The translations under genes were made by a program, and so were the position numbers. From a virus, in IMG/VR virus record IMGVR_UViG_3300045971_000577, positions 124,001 through 188,000 of that record: 64,000 bases of DNA, one strand, 5' to 3'. Shown one piece after another: positions 8,044-16,168 of the stretch. The first letter of the stretch is position 1, and every line of letters starts with the position of its first letter. Under the pieces are notes generated by a model. That model worked only from the letters and a program-made list of their open reading frames with translations, ran no database searches and was not told where the DNA came from.

Positions 8044-8216
8044 TACCACCACTTAGTTTCTCTGCACAACTTGCATTCATATGCATCATCATTATGTCCG
8101 TGGCCCATATGTCTCCATCCACCATTGTGGGGACACTTTCCCTGAAGAATTCGCAGGGTTTGTTCTTCCTTAGATGGAGTAAAAATTCTCTCCATTTGTT
8201 CTTCGTCTAGATTCAT
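8043..8216 (-). CDS. Small zinc-ribbon protein
   Basis: 57 residues, found by reading the gap. After an acidic N-terminus comes CPHNGGWRHMGHGHNDD and then CKLC, giving C-x-H ... H-x-H ... C-x-x-C, a plausible single zinc site. The stop overlaps the next start as TAATG and its own start overlaps the previous stop as ATGA, strong evidence for a true gene. Confidence 0.78.
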   Translation of the reverse strand: MNLDEEQMERIFTPSKEEQTLRILQGKCPHNGGWRHMGHGHNDDAYECKLCRETKWW

Positions 8217-8521
8217 ACACCTAGTAACCTTTTCAATACCATAAATTCATCCCATACTGCCTTCAGTGCAGGATGTTTTTCTAATTGTTCTTCTGTAGGT
8301 GGGGTAAAAGAGTGATTCTGTTCACTGGTCGAAAACGGTGCCCAGTCATTTCCGGTCCACGCATAACTCTCATAGGTATTGGTGTCAATATACACGTCGC
8401 CGAACTGTGGACTGGGAGGTTTAGAACTATGAAATGTTATACCGGTTACCATTGCGTCTAATTGTTGTTTTGTTACAGCCACGGAAATCCTTGGCGAAGA
8501 AAGATTACTTATTGTGGCCAC
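8213..8521 (-). CDS. Hypothetical phage protein, GTG start
   Basis: 102 residues. The middle GDVYIDTNTYESYAWTGNDW reads like the short strand-turn-W units seen in phage adhesin and structural proteins. The only in-frame start before this region is GTG at 8521, which overlaps the upstream gene; the ribosome site is weak. Function unknown. Confidence 0.6.
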   Translation of the reverse strand: MATISNLSSPRISVAVTKQQLDAMVTGITFHSSKPPSPQFGDVYIDTNTYESYAWTGNDWAPFSTSEQNHSFTPPTEEQLEKHPALKAVWDEFMVLKRLLGV

Positions 8522-8925
8522 GAGAGTTCGAATATTGTTGCGTGTTCTTTGTTGGCAAACTCAATCGTCAACATGTCAAGGTTATCCCGACATATATCCC
8601 AGTTCCAGTCGACACCTTGTTTACCTACATGTTTTTCAAGCCAGGGGCGATAGTATTCGTTTGGTTCGAATTCTGGGCCTGACCCTTCCATAAATCTTCT
8701 ACGGGTAGAATACTGTACTTCCATGGTGCGTGTTCTCTGGTTATTGTCTGTAAATAATTTCGAGCGTGATTTTACAAGAGTTTGAAATTCAGTGGTGAAC
8801 GTTAACAGGCTGCCTTTTAACTGTAAACTGTAACAAATCGGGCACATCCACTGATGGCCTGGCAATAGATCTGTCTTCGATCCTATCACCAGACAATCCA
8901 GACACACCGGTGGGCCTAACTTCAT
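8509..8925 (-). CDS. Zinc ribbon fused to a small-family domain
   Basis: 138 residues from ATG 8925, preceded by GGGTGA; an upstream GTG is less likely. The N-terminus has CLDC and, after a loop, CPIC, a zinc ribbon. The C-terminus WLEKHVGKQGVDWNWD then LTIEFANKEHATIFELSW is the repeated family domain. This fusion suggests that the small-family domain works beside a nucleic-acid or protein-binding zinc finger. Confidence 0.72.
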   Translation of the reverse strand: MKLGPPVCLDCLVIGSKTDLLPGHQWMCPICYSLQLKGSLLTFTTEFQTLVKSRSKLFTDNNQRTRTMEVQYSTRRRFMEGSGPEFEPNEYYRPWLEKHVGKQGVDWNWDICRDNLDMLTIEFANKEHATIFELSWPQ

Positions 8926-8955
8926 TACGTCACCCGAATGTCTCGTCACTTTTGA

Positions 8956-9363
8956 TTATAAGTCGTTTTCGGCTCTGTTTTCAGCGTGAAATACTGAGAA
9001 CTTGCCGCCTGGATAACGTGCTTCTAGTTTCACCACGTTTTCAGAAATAATCGCGTTAGGATCAACGCCAAGAGCAAGGCAAGCTTGAGTCCAATACCAT
9101 GCAACATCACCCAATTCCTTCTTCATGCTTTCCACATTGTCTGTGTAGCTCTTGCCGTGGAACATAATCTTCTTGACGAATTCGCTATATTCGCCGGATT
9201 CTCCAGGCAAGCCAATACCCGATGTAAGCAAACGTGGTACATTGGCACCCTGTTGCTCAAGTTCAATCATTCTGCTAATCAACGTTTGCAAATCCTTGCT
9301 TGGCTGACTGGTAACTCCGTCCACAAATGTGGCATACTTCTTTAGGTCGACTTCTTTTGTCAT
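8956..9363 (-). CDS. mazG: MazG-like nucleotide pyrophosphohydrolase
   Basis: 135 residues. The helices LPGESGEYSEFVKKI (E55, E58, E61) and MKKELGDVAWYW (E83, D86) give the E-x-x-E ... E-x-x-D magnesium site of all-alpha NTP pyrophosphatases. Phage MazG proteins hydrolyse dNTPs, preferring dGTP and dCTP in studied cases; earlier proposals involving ppGpp are debated. It sits with the dCMP deaminase in the early nucleotide-metabolism region. Confidence 0.88.
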   Translation of the reverse strand: MTKEVDLKKYATFVDGVTSQPSKDLQTLISRMIELEQQGANVPRLLTSGIGLPGESGEYSEFVKKIMFHGKSYTDNVESMKKELGDVAWYWTQACLALGVDPNAIISENVVKLEARYPGGKFSVFHAENRAENDL

Positions 9364-9372
9364 TCTATATCC

Positions 9373-10539
9373 TTATACAAACGTCTCTGATTTGACGTGC
9401 TTCACTATTTTATAGAATTTCGCAAAATTGTCAAGCTGTTTCGGGGGTGTTCGCGGATTAGATCTGTATACCCAATTATTCGATGTATTTTTCGGACCCA
9501 TAATTAGGTCTGTGGTGCTAAGATCAGTAATAATTTCAGCTGTGTCGAACTTGTTAAGATCACATGTAGTACGACCCTGTGAGTAAGAACTTGTGGGTTG
9601 TTCTACAATAAACTTTCGCCCTGTACCTGTTTCTATCATTGCAAGCATGCCGATATCGCACTTCTTGAACCCATCTGCAAATATCTTTTCGGCATCGTCC
9701 TTTGTAATCTCGATAAACGACATGGGAATCTTAGGCACCGCATTAACTGATACCAGCACAATAGCGCCACGATTAGAAAAGTACCCTGTATTGAAATTGT
9801 TTATCGTGGAGAATTGTGCCTTACCGGCCGCAAGCTCTGTATTAAGTCGTAATGCGGATTCTTCCCTTGTTATGGGTGTTGTTGCCCTATTTGTTACCTT
9901 CAGAATTTTAGCATCTGATTGGTACACATACTTACCCTTACTTACCTCAATAATCTGCCTACGCAAAAATACCTGTGGCTTATATCCGCCAGCAGCTTCA
10001 ATAATAGGTCCATATAGAGATAATACGCCCATGTAGGTACCATCAATGCCAGTTTGTGTCATAACCGTATCACCGATTTGCACATCTTTGATTGAAATCT
10101 TGTCTTCAATCAGTTCTGTGTTCTGTACAGCGGCAACATAGTCGGGAGATGTTACGGGAACCAGTGTCATTGTGGTTTGGCTATCTTCTCTAGCCCATAC
10201 ACACTTCTCTTGGATCAATCCTTCTGTGATACCAGTAACGTGCAGTATCTTTTCCAGATTGTTTGGCGAGATTCTTGACAAGAATCCACGTGGGTCAATG
10301 ATCAACCAAGTTTGGTCTAACGATCCCCAGGTTTTTCTTTCTGTCTTTAGCAATGTGAATCCGGGAAGTGGAACATTCTCGTGTTCCTTTAGCGTATTGT
10401 TACGCTTGGTTAGATTGCTTAATTTTCTTTTCTCGTTTGATGTATTTCCGATGGGTACAATTTCTGCTTCATGCAGCCCGGATGTTGCCGATTTTGTTGA
10501 GTCCCACGCTACTTGAATTTGTCTTGCGATATTGAGCAT
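9373..10539 (-). CDS. Conserved phage protein, unknown function
   Basis: 388 residues. Motifs such as FTLLKTERKTWGSLDQTWLI and ITEGLIQEKCVWAREDSQ suggest a well-folded beta-rich protein; DVQIGDTVMTQTGIDGTYMG resembles a small beta-barrel. No catalytic motif or membrane segment is seen. It is the largest protein in this early cluster. Confidence 0.65.
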   Translation of the reverse strand: MLNIARQIQVAWDSTKSATSGLHEAEIVPIGNTSNEKRKLSNLTKRNNTLKEHENVPLPGFTLLKTERKTWGSLDQTWLIIDPRGFLSRISPNNLEKILHVTGITEGLIQEKCVWAREDSQTTMTLVPVTSPDYVAAVQNTELIEDKISIKDVQIGDTVMTQTGIDGTYMGVLSLYGPIIEAAGGYKPQVFLRRQIIEVSKGKYVYQSDAKILKVTNRATTPITREESALRLNTELAAGKAQFSTINNFNTGYFSNRGAIVLVSVNAVPKIPMSFIEITKDDAEKIFADGFKKCDIGMLAMIETGTGRKFIVEQPTSSYSQGRTTCDLNKFDTAEIITDLSTTDLIMGPKNTSNNWVYRSNPRTPPKQLDNFAKFYKIVKHVKSETFV

Positions 10540-10541
10540 TC

Positions 10542-10811
10542 TTATTTTGATAGTTTTAGTAATAGTTGATATTCATCATACGCCCTCTGTAGCGTAGGAT
10601 TTCGTGCTCTTAGTGCTTCTTCTGCTTCGTGTTTCAGTATCTGTCTGATATGATTTGCAAATCTGGTCGTATCTTGATCGTAAAACATCTCCAGTGTAAA
10701 TGATATTACTTTAGATGCCGGTTCTGTGCAAGAATCATCGTAAAGTTGGACATCGTAATTCGAATGCCCGTATCTATCAAGAAATGCAATGATAGTTTTT
10801 ACGTCGCTCAT
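10542..10811 (-). CDS. Hypothetical phage protein
   Basis: 89 residues: a short strand region, then long helices (RFANHIRQILKHEAEEALRA). Coupled by ATGA to the upstream gene. No family recognised. Confidence 0.68.
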   Translation of the reverse strand: MSDVKTIIAFLDRYGHSNYDVQLYDDSCTEPASKVISFTLEMFYDQDTTRFANHIRQILKHEAEEALRARNPTLQRAYDEYQLLLKLSK

Positions 10812-11053
10812 GTCATTCCGAAGCCGAACTGAATTTTGAACATAGTTGCATCGGTAGCATCTTCGAAACCAAACTTATTGCCACCTAACATAGTCCATCT
10901 GCCTTGCAGATTTTCTACACACCACATGACAATACCATTCTTAGCAATTTCCGTATAAGGTAAGTGCAGATTGGTGAATGTCCATGACGTATCTTTGTCC
11001 CTAATGAGTTCATTCATAGGAACATACATGTCTTTCTTATCTTTATTATCCAT
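10808..11053 (-). CDS. Small-family protein, promoter-proximal
   Basis: 81 residues. MWCVENLQGRWTMLGGNKF then FEDATDATMFKIQFG is a full copy of the family pattern (W-C-x-x-N ... G-x-W ... F-x-D-x-x-D-A-x-x-F-K). GAGGGG precedes its ATG. It is first in the operon behind the best early promoter of the window. Confidence 0.78.
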   Translation of the reverse strand: MDNKDKKDMYVPMNELIRDKDTSWTFTNLHLPYTEIAKNGIVMWCVENLQGRWTMLGGNKFGFEDATDATMFKIQFGFGMT

Positions 11054-11073
11054 AGACCCCTCGCTTGTGTGTA

Positions 11074-11102
11074 ATTATATACAGTAGTCGACCAAGTGTC
11101 AA
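11074..11102 (-). promoter_or_regulatory. Consensus early sigma70 promoter
   Basis: Perfect TTGACA, 17 bases, TATAAT on the minus strand, 20 bases before the start at 11053. Confidence 0.88.
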
Positions 11103-11119
11103 CTTTAGTTTACATCGTA

Positions 11120-11143
11120 AGAAAACCGGTGTTACACCGGTTA
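11120..11143 (-). terminator. Hairpin terminator after the alpha/beta hydrolase gene
   Basis: The inverted repeat AACCGGTG-TTA-CACCGGTT begins at the stop codon and is followed on the minus strand by TTTTC. It separates this unit from the promoter at 11074. Confidence 0.7.
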
Positions 11144-11869
11144 CTTTTTGTACGGAGTCCAGGTGCCTTTTGGTTGTGCCAGTCTATTAGCAATAACATA
11201 CATTGTGATTGGATTATGACCGAGCCCTAAATGACTTGCTCCAGGAATCTCAATATTTTCCCGCATAGGACCTGTTATTTCCAAAGAACACTCCCAAGAA
11301 ACCACGCCATCTGTCTTACTATAGATAGATGTAAATGGTACAGGTGGTGGTTCACTTATTTGCTTGATGATTTCGGGATTTCGATGACTCTTATCCTTAC
11401 TAAGCAATTCATACAGGCGTGCTGCATTGGTGGATTCGGCTGTACCCTTGAACGGAGTACCCAATGTTATTACTTGACGTACCAATTCGGGATTTTTCTT
11501 AGCAATTTCTCTTGCATAAATCCCGCCTAGACTCCATCCGATAATGCTAACTTGTTCTCCGCCAGCTTCTTCGGATATCTTCTCGAGTCTTTCGACTAGA
11601 GTAGAAATCATTACATCAATTCCCGAACGTGGACCAAGATTTCTACCCTGATTCCATGGTTGGGAATTGTATCCTAACTCTTGTAGGAAATTTCTAATGT
11701 AATGTGTCGAAGAATCTGTGGTACCCAATCCTGGCAAAACCAAAACTGGGTGTCCATCACCTCGCGGAGATACAAGTTGCAATGGCATGTTGAGCGCCCA
11801 TCCTAATCCATACTCATATACACCACGGATGACCTCAAGTGTGAGTAAGATTGGTGATGGTGCGTCCAT
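11141..11869 (-). CDS. Alpha/beta hydrolase, lipase-like
   Basis: 242 residues. After an N-terminal amphipathic stretch comes PVLVLPGLGTTDSS (oxyanion-hole region), the nucleophile elbow GWSLGG with S113, the LGTPFKG motif typical of the PGAP1/lipase group, a candidate acid D187 (SKTDGVVS) and a candidate histidine H213 (GASHLGLGH). The family cleaves ester bonds in lipids or small molecules. Such enzymes are uncommon in T4-like phages. The substrate is unknown; a role in envelope lipids or lysis is a guess. A late-like box lies four bases before the ATG. Confidence 0.82.
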   Translation of the reverse strand: MDAPSPILLTLEVIRGVYEYGLGWALNMPLQLVSPRGDGHPVLVLPGLGTTDSSTHYIRNFLQELGYNSQPWNQGRNLGPRSGIDVMISTLVERLEKISEEAGGEQVSIIGWSLGGIYAREIAKKNPELVRQVITLGTPFKGTAESTNAARLYELLSKDKSHRNPEIIKQISEPPPVPFTSIYSKTDGVVSWECSLEITGPMRENIEIPGASHLGLGHNPITMYVIANRLAQPKGTWTPYKK

Positions 11870-11873
11870 ACGC

Positions 11874-11881
11874 TATTTAGC
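11874..11881 (-). promoter_or_regulatory. Variant late box GCTAAATA
   Basis: Ends four bases before the ATG at 11869; differs from GATAAATA at one base. If used, the transcript would start at about the start codon. Confidence 0.4.
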
Positions 11882-11885
11882 GGTA

Positions 11886-12482
11886 TTAGACACGCTTATC
11901 GATAATCTGATCAGCCAACCCCAATTCAAGTGCCATCGGTGCAGTCAACCACTTATCTCTATCCAGCAACTGAACAAATTGCTCGTAAGTCGTGCCCTTG
12001 GAGTTGTGCCTGACGTACAATTCGGTCATTTCCTTCTTGATACGCAAGCTTTCAATCAAATCAATCTCCATGTCCGACACCTTACCACGTGTCCCAGACG
12101 ATGGCTGGTGAATCATGGTGATAGCACGGGGCAACAGATAACGCATTCCTGGTGCACCTGACTGGGCAATGAATGATCCCATACTCGCTGCCATACCTGT
12201 CACGTAGGTAGCCACCGGGCACTTGATATATTGCATGACGTCATACACACCAAGTCCGTCATACACGCTGCCACCAGGAGAGTTGATGTACATGTGAATG
12301 GGTTGTTCGGGATTTTCAGCTTCAAGGAACAATAATTGTGCAATCATGATGTTGCACATATGTTCTTCCACTTCACCACTGAAGAAAACAACACGTTCCT
12401 TCATCAATCTCGAATACAAATCGTAAGAACGTTCACCTCGGGCGGTTTGTTCAACAACTACTGGTACCAATGCGTTTCTCAT
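11886..12482 (-). CDS. clpP: ClpP protease subunit
   Basis: 198 residues, co-linear with E. coli ClpP from the start ([18 protein letters not shown] against ALVPMVIEQTSRGERSFD). Serine S100 in GMAASMGSF, histidine H125 in MIHQP and aspartate D176 in LLDRDKW form the triad. It should form the barrel peptidase. The phage also encodes ClpX (25702) and ClpS (23845), so it has all parts of a Clp system. It has a full-length body, and little N-terminal propeptide. Confidence 0.95.
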   Translation of the reverse strand: MRNALVPVVVEQTARGERSYDLYSRLMKERVVFFSGEVEEHMCNIMIAQLLFLEAENPEQPIHMYINSPGGSVYDGLGVYDVMQYIKCPVATYVTGMAASMGSFIAQSGAPGMRYLLPRAITMIHQPSSGTRGKVSDMEIDLIESLRIKKEMTELYVRHNSKGTTYEQFVQLLDRDKWLTAPMALELGLADQIIDKRV

Positions 12483-12496
12483 TTTGCGTTTCCTAT

Positions 12497-12504
12497 GATA
12501 AATA
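12497..12504 (+). promoter_or_regulatory. Late promoter box GATAAATA
   Basis: Plus-strand box five bases before the ATG at 12510; no ribosome-binding site fits between them. Confidence 0.65.
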
Positions 12505-12509
12505 CTGTT

Positions 12510-12899
12510 ATGAAAATCAAAGACATCCTAAACGAAGGCGCTACTGACGTCGTTGCTCGATTTTACAAGGAAGCGAGCAAGGGTTACGACCAATTCTACA
12601 ATCCTGACGACGTAAAGTATAAGGATAAGAACAAGAAATACTATGACGAGTATTTCAAAGAGTGGTTTAACGAAGATATCGTCCCCGTTTTCACTAAACC
12701 AGTTGATAAGCCAGAGCACGAATACAGACCTTTCCCAAAAGAGGGTAAACTTCAGTCGCCGGGTTATCGCGGATTGCAGTATGCACTCGCTGCTGCTGGG
12801 TTACCTTATAATCACAAGGTACAGCAATACAAAACCGATCCTGCTCGTGCAGTTGCCTCAACAACGATGGACGGCGCACGAAACAGCAACGGTCAATAA
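12510..12899 (+). CDS. Hypothetical late protein, leaderless start
   Basis: 129 residues from ATG 12510 ([10 protein letters not shown]); the frame is open for 58 codons upstream, but that part is antisense to clpP. The protein is charged, with tyrosine- and lysine-rich repeats ([17 protein letters not shown]). The late box and the K-I-x-D-I-L-x-E start shared with other late genes suggest a virion protein. Its end overlaps the convergent gene by seven bases. Confidence 0.75.
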   Translation: MKIKDILNEGATDVVARFYKEASKGYDQFYNPDDVKYKDKNKKYYDEYFKEWFNEDIVPVFTKPVDKPEHEYRPFPKEGKLQSPGYRGLQYALAAAGLPYNHKVQQYKTDPARAVASTTMDGARNSNGQ

Positions 12900-13180
12900 G
12901 AGTATTTCAGCTTTTTGAAGGTTAGTTCTTCTATTTGGTCATCAGTTAGCCTTACCACTTCTATGGTATCGTAGCTATAGATTTTACGAAGTCTGTTTTT
13001 CCTAGACAACGCTTCATCGTATGTTTCTGCAGCATACGCACATCCGGTATCGTCAAACGTCTGCCATACAGATGACATCCGAATAGTCACGGTACCGTCG
13101 GAGTTTATTCTTATTCGTTCGGGGTGAGGCACTGTCTTATCGCAGAGATATTTTTCCTTGTCCCTCAGTATAGCGTACAT
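12893..13180 (-). CDS. Hypothetical protein, paired with the next gene
   Basis: 95 residues from ATG 13180, forming TGATG with the upstream stop. The end [21 protein letters not shown] parallels VYELDDDEMAEITIRKLQGLY in the neighbour, so the two are probably paralogs. Function unknown. Confidence 0.68.
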   Translation of the reverse strand: MYAILRDKEKYLCDKTVPHPERIRINSDGTVTIRMSSVWQTFDDTGCAYAAETYDEALSRKNRLRKIYSYDTIEVVRLTDDQIEELTFKKLKYSY

Positions 13181-13419
13181 CAATACAAGCCCTGCAGTTT
13201 TCTTATAGTTATTTCAGCCATCTCGTCGTCGTCGAGCTCGTATACTATGAGACTGTAATCAGAAAAGTCAACAGAAACCTGTTGTAAGATTTCATCTATT
13301 TCCATATTAGATTCTCTTACAACAGGCTCGTGATTTTCATTCTCGGACATATGCCAAATATCAATACCAGCAAAACGATCATGCCTTAAAACTCTAGGAC
13401 CGGATCGTATCCCGAACAT
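13180..13419 (-). CDS. Hypothetical protein, paralog of its neighbour
   Basis: 79 residues with the C-terminal strand-acid-helix unit shared with the gene at 12893. Start and stop overlap both neighbours, so it belongs to the exonuclease operon. Function unknown. Confidence 0.68.
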   Translation of the reverse strand: MFGIRSGPRVLRHDRFAGIDIWHMSENENHEPVVRESNMEIDEILQQVSVDFSDYSLIVYELDDDEMAEITIRKLQGLY

Positions 13420-14189
13420 TATTCCAATACTGCGGCAATACTCGCTGCTAGATCGGGATCATAATTATCAGCTTCTTCATTGAACCAATCTGTATTCTTC
13501 ATTGCCCATTGCCAATAGCTGTGAGGAACATTTCTCATGAACTCTCCCTTGTGCTTACCGAAGGGCATACGCTCATAAAGGATAGGAGAAGCAGCCCATT
13601 TGCAAATTTGTGGTCCGTATGGCTTATCTTTGTCGATAATCTTTGCTTCTTCCAGCAAATCAACCAACACTTCAAGCAAACGACCGGTAATGAAAGAGTC
13701 GTTACCTGCACGATGGCAATACATCTCGATAGGTACATCAAGTGCTAATGCAAAGCGAAGATAAGGGAGGTTTGTTTCTGCTACAGATTCCATACCATTG
13801 AACAACTTCTTAGCCATTCTCCAGGTACATATCCATTGGTGATTTTCTGTGCTGACACCGTGGCGTTCAAGCACACGCATATCGTAGAAATGATTGTGAG
13901 CTACAAGGTAGCCACCTTGGAATCCGTCTACAACGGATTGAAATACTTCGCGTGCATCGATAAAAGACGGCTTATCTTCTACCATCTTGTTTGTAATGTA
14001 GCAGATTGATTCGACCCTAGGTGGAATCGGACGGTCGATTGGCTTATGCAGCTCTTGAAAGATTGTCCATGTGTCATCTTCGCGGATAACAAATCCTGCT
14101 TCAATGATTTCTGCAATTTTGTAGTCGTCGGAGTTGGTCTCAGTGTCTAAGACAAGGCAACTCTTCAAAAAATCTTCTTTATGTGACAT
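13419..14189 (-). CDS. DnaQ-like 3'-5' exonuclease with C-terminal DUF3820-type domain
   Basis: 256 residues. CLVLDTETN gives D15 and E17 (exo I), VAHNHFYDMRVLERHG is the exo II region, and HRAGNDSFITG the exo III H-x(4)-D motif, so this is a DEDDh nuclease. The C-terminal MPFGKHKGEFMRNVPHSYW is a short domain also found attached to such nucleases. Likely roles are proofreading or trimming of DNA or RNA ends. TGGAGA precedes the ATG, and an early promoter lies 20 bases upstream. Confidence 0.9.
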   Translation of the reverse strand: MSHKEDFLKSCLVLDTETNSDDYKIAEIIEAGFVIREDDTWTIFQELHKPIDRPIPPRVESICYITNKMVEDKPSFIDAREVFQSVVDGFQGGYLVAHNHFYDMRVLERHGVSTENHQWICTWRMAKKLFNGMESVAETNLPYLRFALALDVPIEMYCHRAGNDSFITGRLLEVLVDLLEEAKIIDKDKPYGPQICKWAASPILYERMPFGKHKGEFMRNVPHSYWQWAMKNTDWFNEEADNYDPDLAASIAAVLE

Positions 14190-14209
14190 GAAATTCTCCA
14201 GTAAATAAC

Positions 14210-14238
14210 AGTGTAGCAGTTACTTACTGAAAAGTCAA
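14210..14238 (-). promoter_or_regulatory. Early sigma70-type promoter
   Basis: TTGACT, 17 bases, TACACT on the minus strand, upstream of the exonuclease gene. Confidence 0.72.
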
Positions 14239-14244
14239 TGCTTC

Positions 14245-14661
14245 TTAGCGTTTTCTTGATTCGTCCAATGGACCGACATTAGGATTATTGATGGTTTTGA
14301 TCATCATGTCGATAAACTTCTGATAGATTTCAGGATCATCATAATCTCTAAGCTTCAAAAAGATTTCGTGTGTTAGATCCCTGATTTCTCTGTTAGGAGT
14401 AGTCATTTTGCTACCTAGCTGAGCCGAAGGTTCGGTATTATTGGTAATATTATTCATCATACCATCGAATCTAGCATCACCTGTAGCTTCTTTTACTTTC
14501 TTAACAGGTTTTACAACGGCTTTAACTTCCTGTTTTGTCTTCTTATATTTGGCCTTAAACTCTTTATCAGACATTTTATTGTCCTTAAGGTCAAGGTCAA
14601 GCTCAGACATTTTACTTTCGGAAACACTTCCCTTTTTCCCACTAAACTCACCGAGTTTCAT
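14245..14661 (-). CDS. Hypothetical late protein
   Basis: 138 residues, lysine-rich N-terminal half (KEFKAKYKKTKQEVKAVVK) and a helical C-terminal half. It follows the two large late genes with two bases between, so it is probably a virion or assembly protein. No family recognised. Confidence 0.65.
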   Translation of the reverse strand: MKLGEFSGKKGSVSESKMSELDLDLKDNKMSDKEFKAKYKKTKQEVKAVVKPVKKVKEATGDARFDGMMNNITNNTEPSAQLGSKMTTPNREIRDLTHEIFLKLRDYDDPEIYQKFIDMMIKTINNPNVGPLDESRKR

Positions 14662-14662
14662 A

Positions 14663-16168
14663 TCAGCGACCGTAACCTTTCATATTTCCTAGCTTAGAGA
14701 AACGCTGCATCCATTCTAACACTTCGGTGTCGGCAGATTCTGCAACCTTTTCTTCGGGTAGTTTCTTACCCTTGGCTGGGCCGTCGATAGGAAATGCCTT
14801 CTTATATTCTTCGGGATCGGCCTTCTTAATACCTTTTACTTCATTACCGTAATCCTTCATCATATTCTTCGGACGTTGGGCAAGTGTATCTCCGGTTTTA
14901 GGCGCGTTCTTTTCAGAAATCGGTGTCGAGCCGGTCAGTGTCTTCATTCCGAGTACAGGTGCGATGGATTCTGCAAGAATATCGTACTTCTTAAGTGATT
15001 GAAGCATTGCTGCTACGTCTTTGTCTACATTTTCCATGGCTTGTTGTCCTTGTGGTTGTGGTTCGTTGCCTAGTTGTGGTTGAGCTGGCATTTCTGCACC
15101 AGGCTCCGATGGTTCCTCGGCTGGTTTAGCCTTGGGTCTTACCTTGTCTGTGAAATATCTTTTTAGCATAGACAGTTTATCGATTTCTTTGTCTATATCG
15201 TATTTCTTTATCTTACCTTCTTTATTGCTGTTTAGTGTTTCGTCCTGCGATAGTGCATCTAATGCTTCCTGCATCTTTGATTTATTTGTATTCAATCCTG
15301 CAACAAGATCAGTGTATAAAAATGGAAAAGTTTCTTTGATATAGTTGGTCGATGCCGGATCGTCTGCAAGATCGTTAAATGATCCGCCGTGGCCGGCATC
15401 GAACTGATATTTTTCTGTGCCGCGAGTTTCTTTTCCAACTATTTTACCTGTCTTTACAATTTCCTTTGCGTCCTTAGGATAAAGCTGGAACAGCATTGCC
15501 CTGTCAGAATAGGTATTATAGTTAGCATCGGAACTACTATTGGCTGTACACCATTGTGTGCCCAATCCCAGTCGTCTTGCTGCTGCCCAGTTAAATACTG
15601 TGTAGATTTTGTAATCATCGTTATCCACCACGCATGCACTTTTCGCTACCTTGTTGATTGCAGCATTCTTTGCGGCATCGCGCACATCCTTTAGTCTATC
15701 TTCGTAGTGTACATTCATGTATTTTCCGATGTCACGCACACTGCTGAACTTAGGAATGTCTCGGTGATTCGCATCTAGCATGTTTCTATTCTTTAGAACA
15801 TACCAGTCGCGAAGATTCATGTTCATTACGCCAACTAGATCTTCCCAGTTATGACTTCCAGCAATATATCGACGAGCAATCCATTCACTATTAACACCAT
15901 CGCGAGAATATACAACTCCATCGTATCCTTCTTTCTCAATGGTATCAATATTCTCTAAAAACCATTGTGCAAGTGATTCATCGGTGGCTTTTTGTGAAGT
16001 TTTCCAAAATCCAGTAGCAAATGCTTTTGGATTTGAACGTGCATCATCACGAATGGCGTCGGCAAGGTTAGCAACCATGTTTTTGTCGTTCATAACTCGC
16101 TGGCTGCCCTTTGTCAAGGCAGCAGCTTCCATTATGATAGCTTCAATGAGACTGTCTAATTCATCCAT
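14663..16168 (-). CDS. Large late protein with GTQWCTA motif
   Basis: 501 residues. The folded part spans about residues 1-300 and holds RRLGLGTQWCTANSSSDANY followed by a tyrosine- and phenylalanine-rich strand. This G-T-x-W-C-T ... Y-N-x-Y arrangement recurs, from memory, in large phage proteins of unknown role. The C-terminal third is proline- and glutamine-rich. Its start overlaps the stop of the 1108-residue gene, so both should be transcribed from the late box at 19520. Probably a virion protein. Confidence 0.65.
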   Translation of the reverse strand: MDELDSLIEAIIMEAAALTKGSQRVMNDKNMVANLADAIRDDARSNPKAFATGFWKTSQKATDESLAQWFLENIDTIEKEGYDGVVYSRDGVNSEWIARRYIAGSHNWEDLVGVMNMNLRDWYVLKNRNMLDANHRDIPKFSSVRDIGKYMNVHYEDRLKDVRDAAKNAAINKVAKSACVVDNDDYKIYTVFNWAAARRLGLGTQWCTANSSSDANYNTYSDRAMLFQLYPKDAKEIVKTGKIVGKETRGTEKYQFDAGHGGSFNDLADDPASTNYIKETFPFLYTDLVAGLNTNKSKMQEALDALSQDETLNSNKEGKIKKYDIDKEIDKLSMLKRYFTDKVRPKAKPAEEPSEPGAEMPAQPQLGNEPQPQGQQAMENVDKDVAAMLQSLKKYDILAESIAPVLGMKTLTGSTPISEKNAPKTGDTLAQRPKNMMKDYGNEVKGIKKADPEEYKKAFPIDGPAKGKKLPEEKVAESADTEVLEWMQRFSKLGNMKGYGR

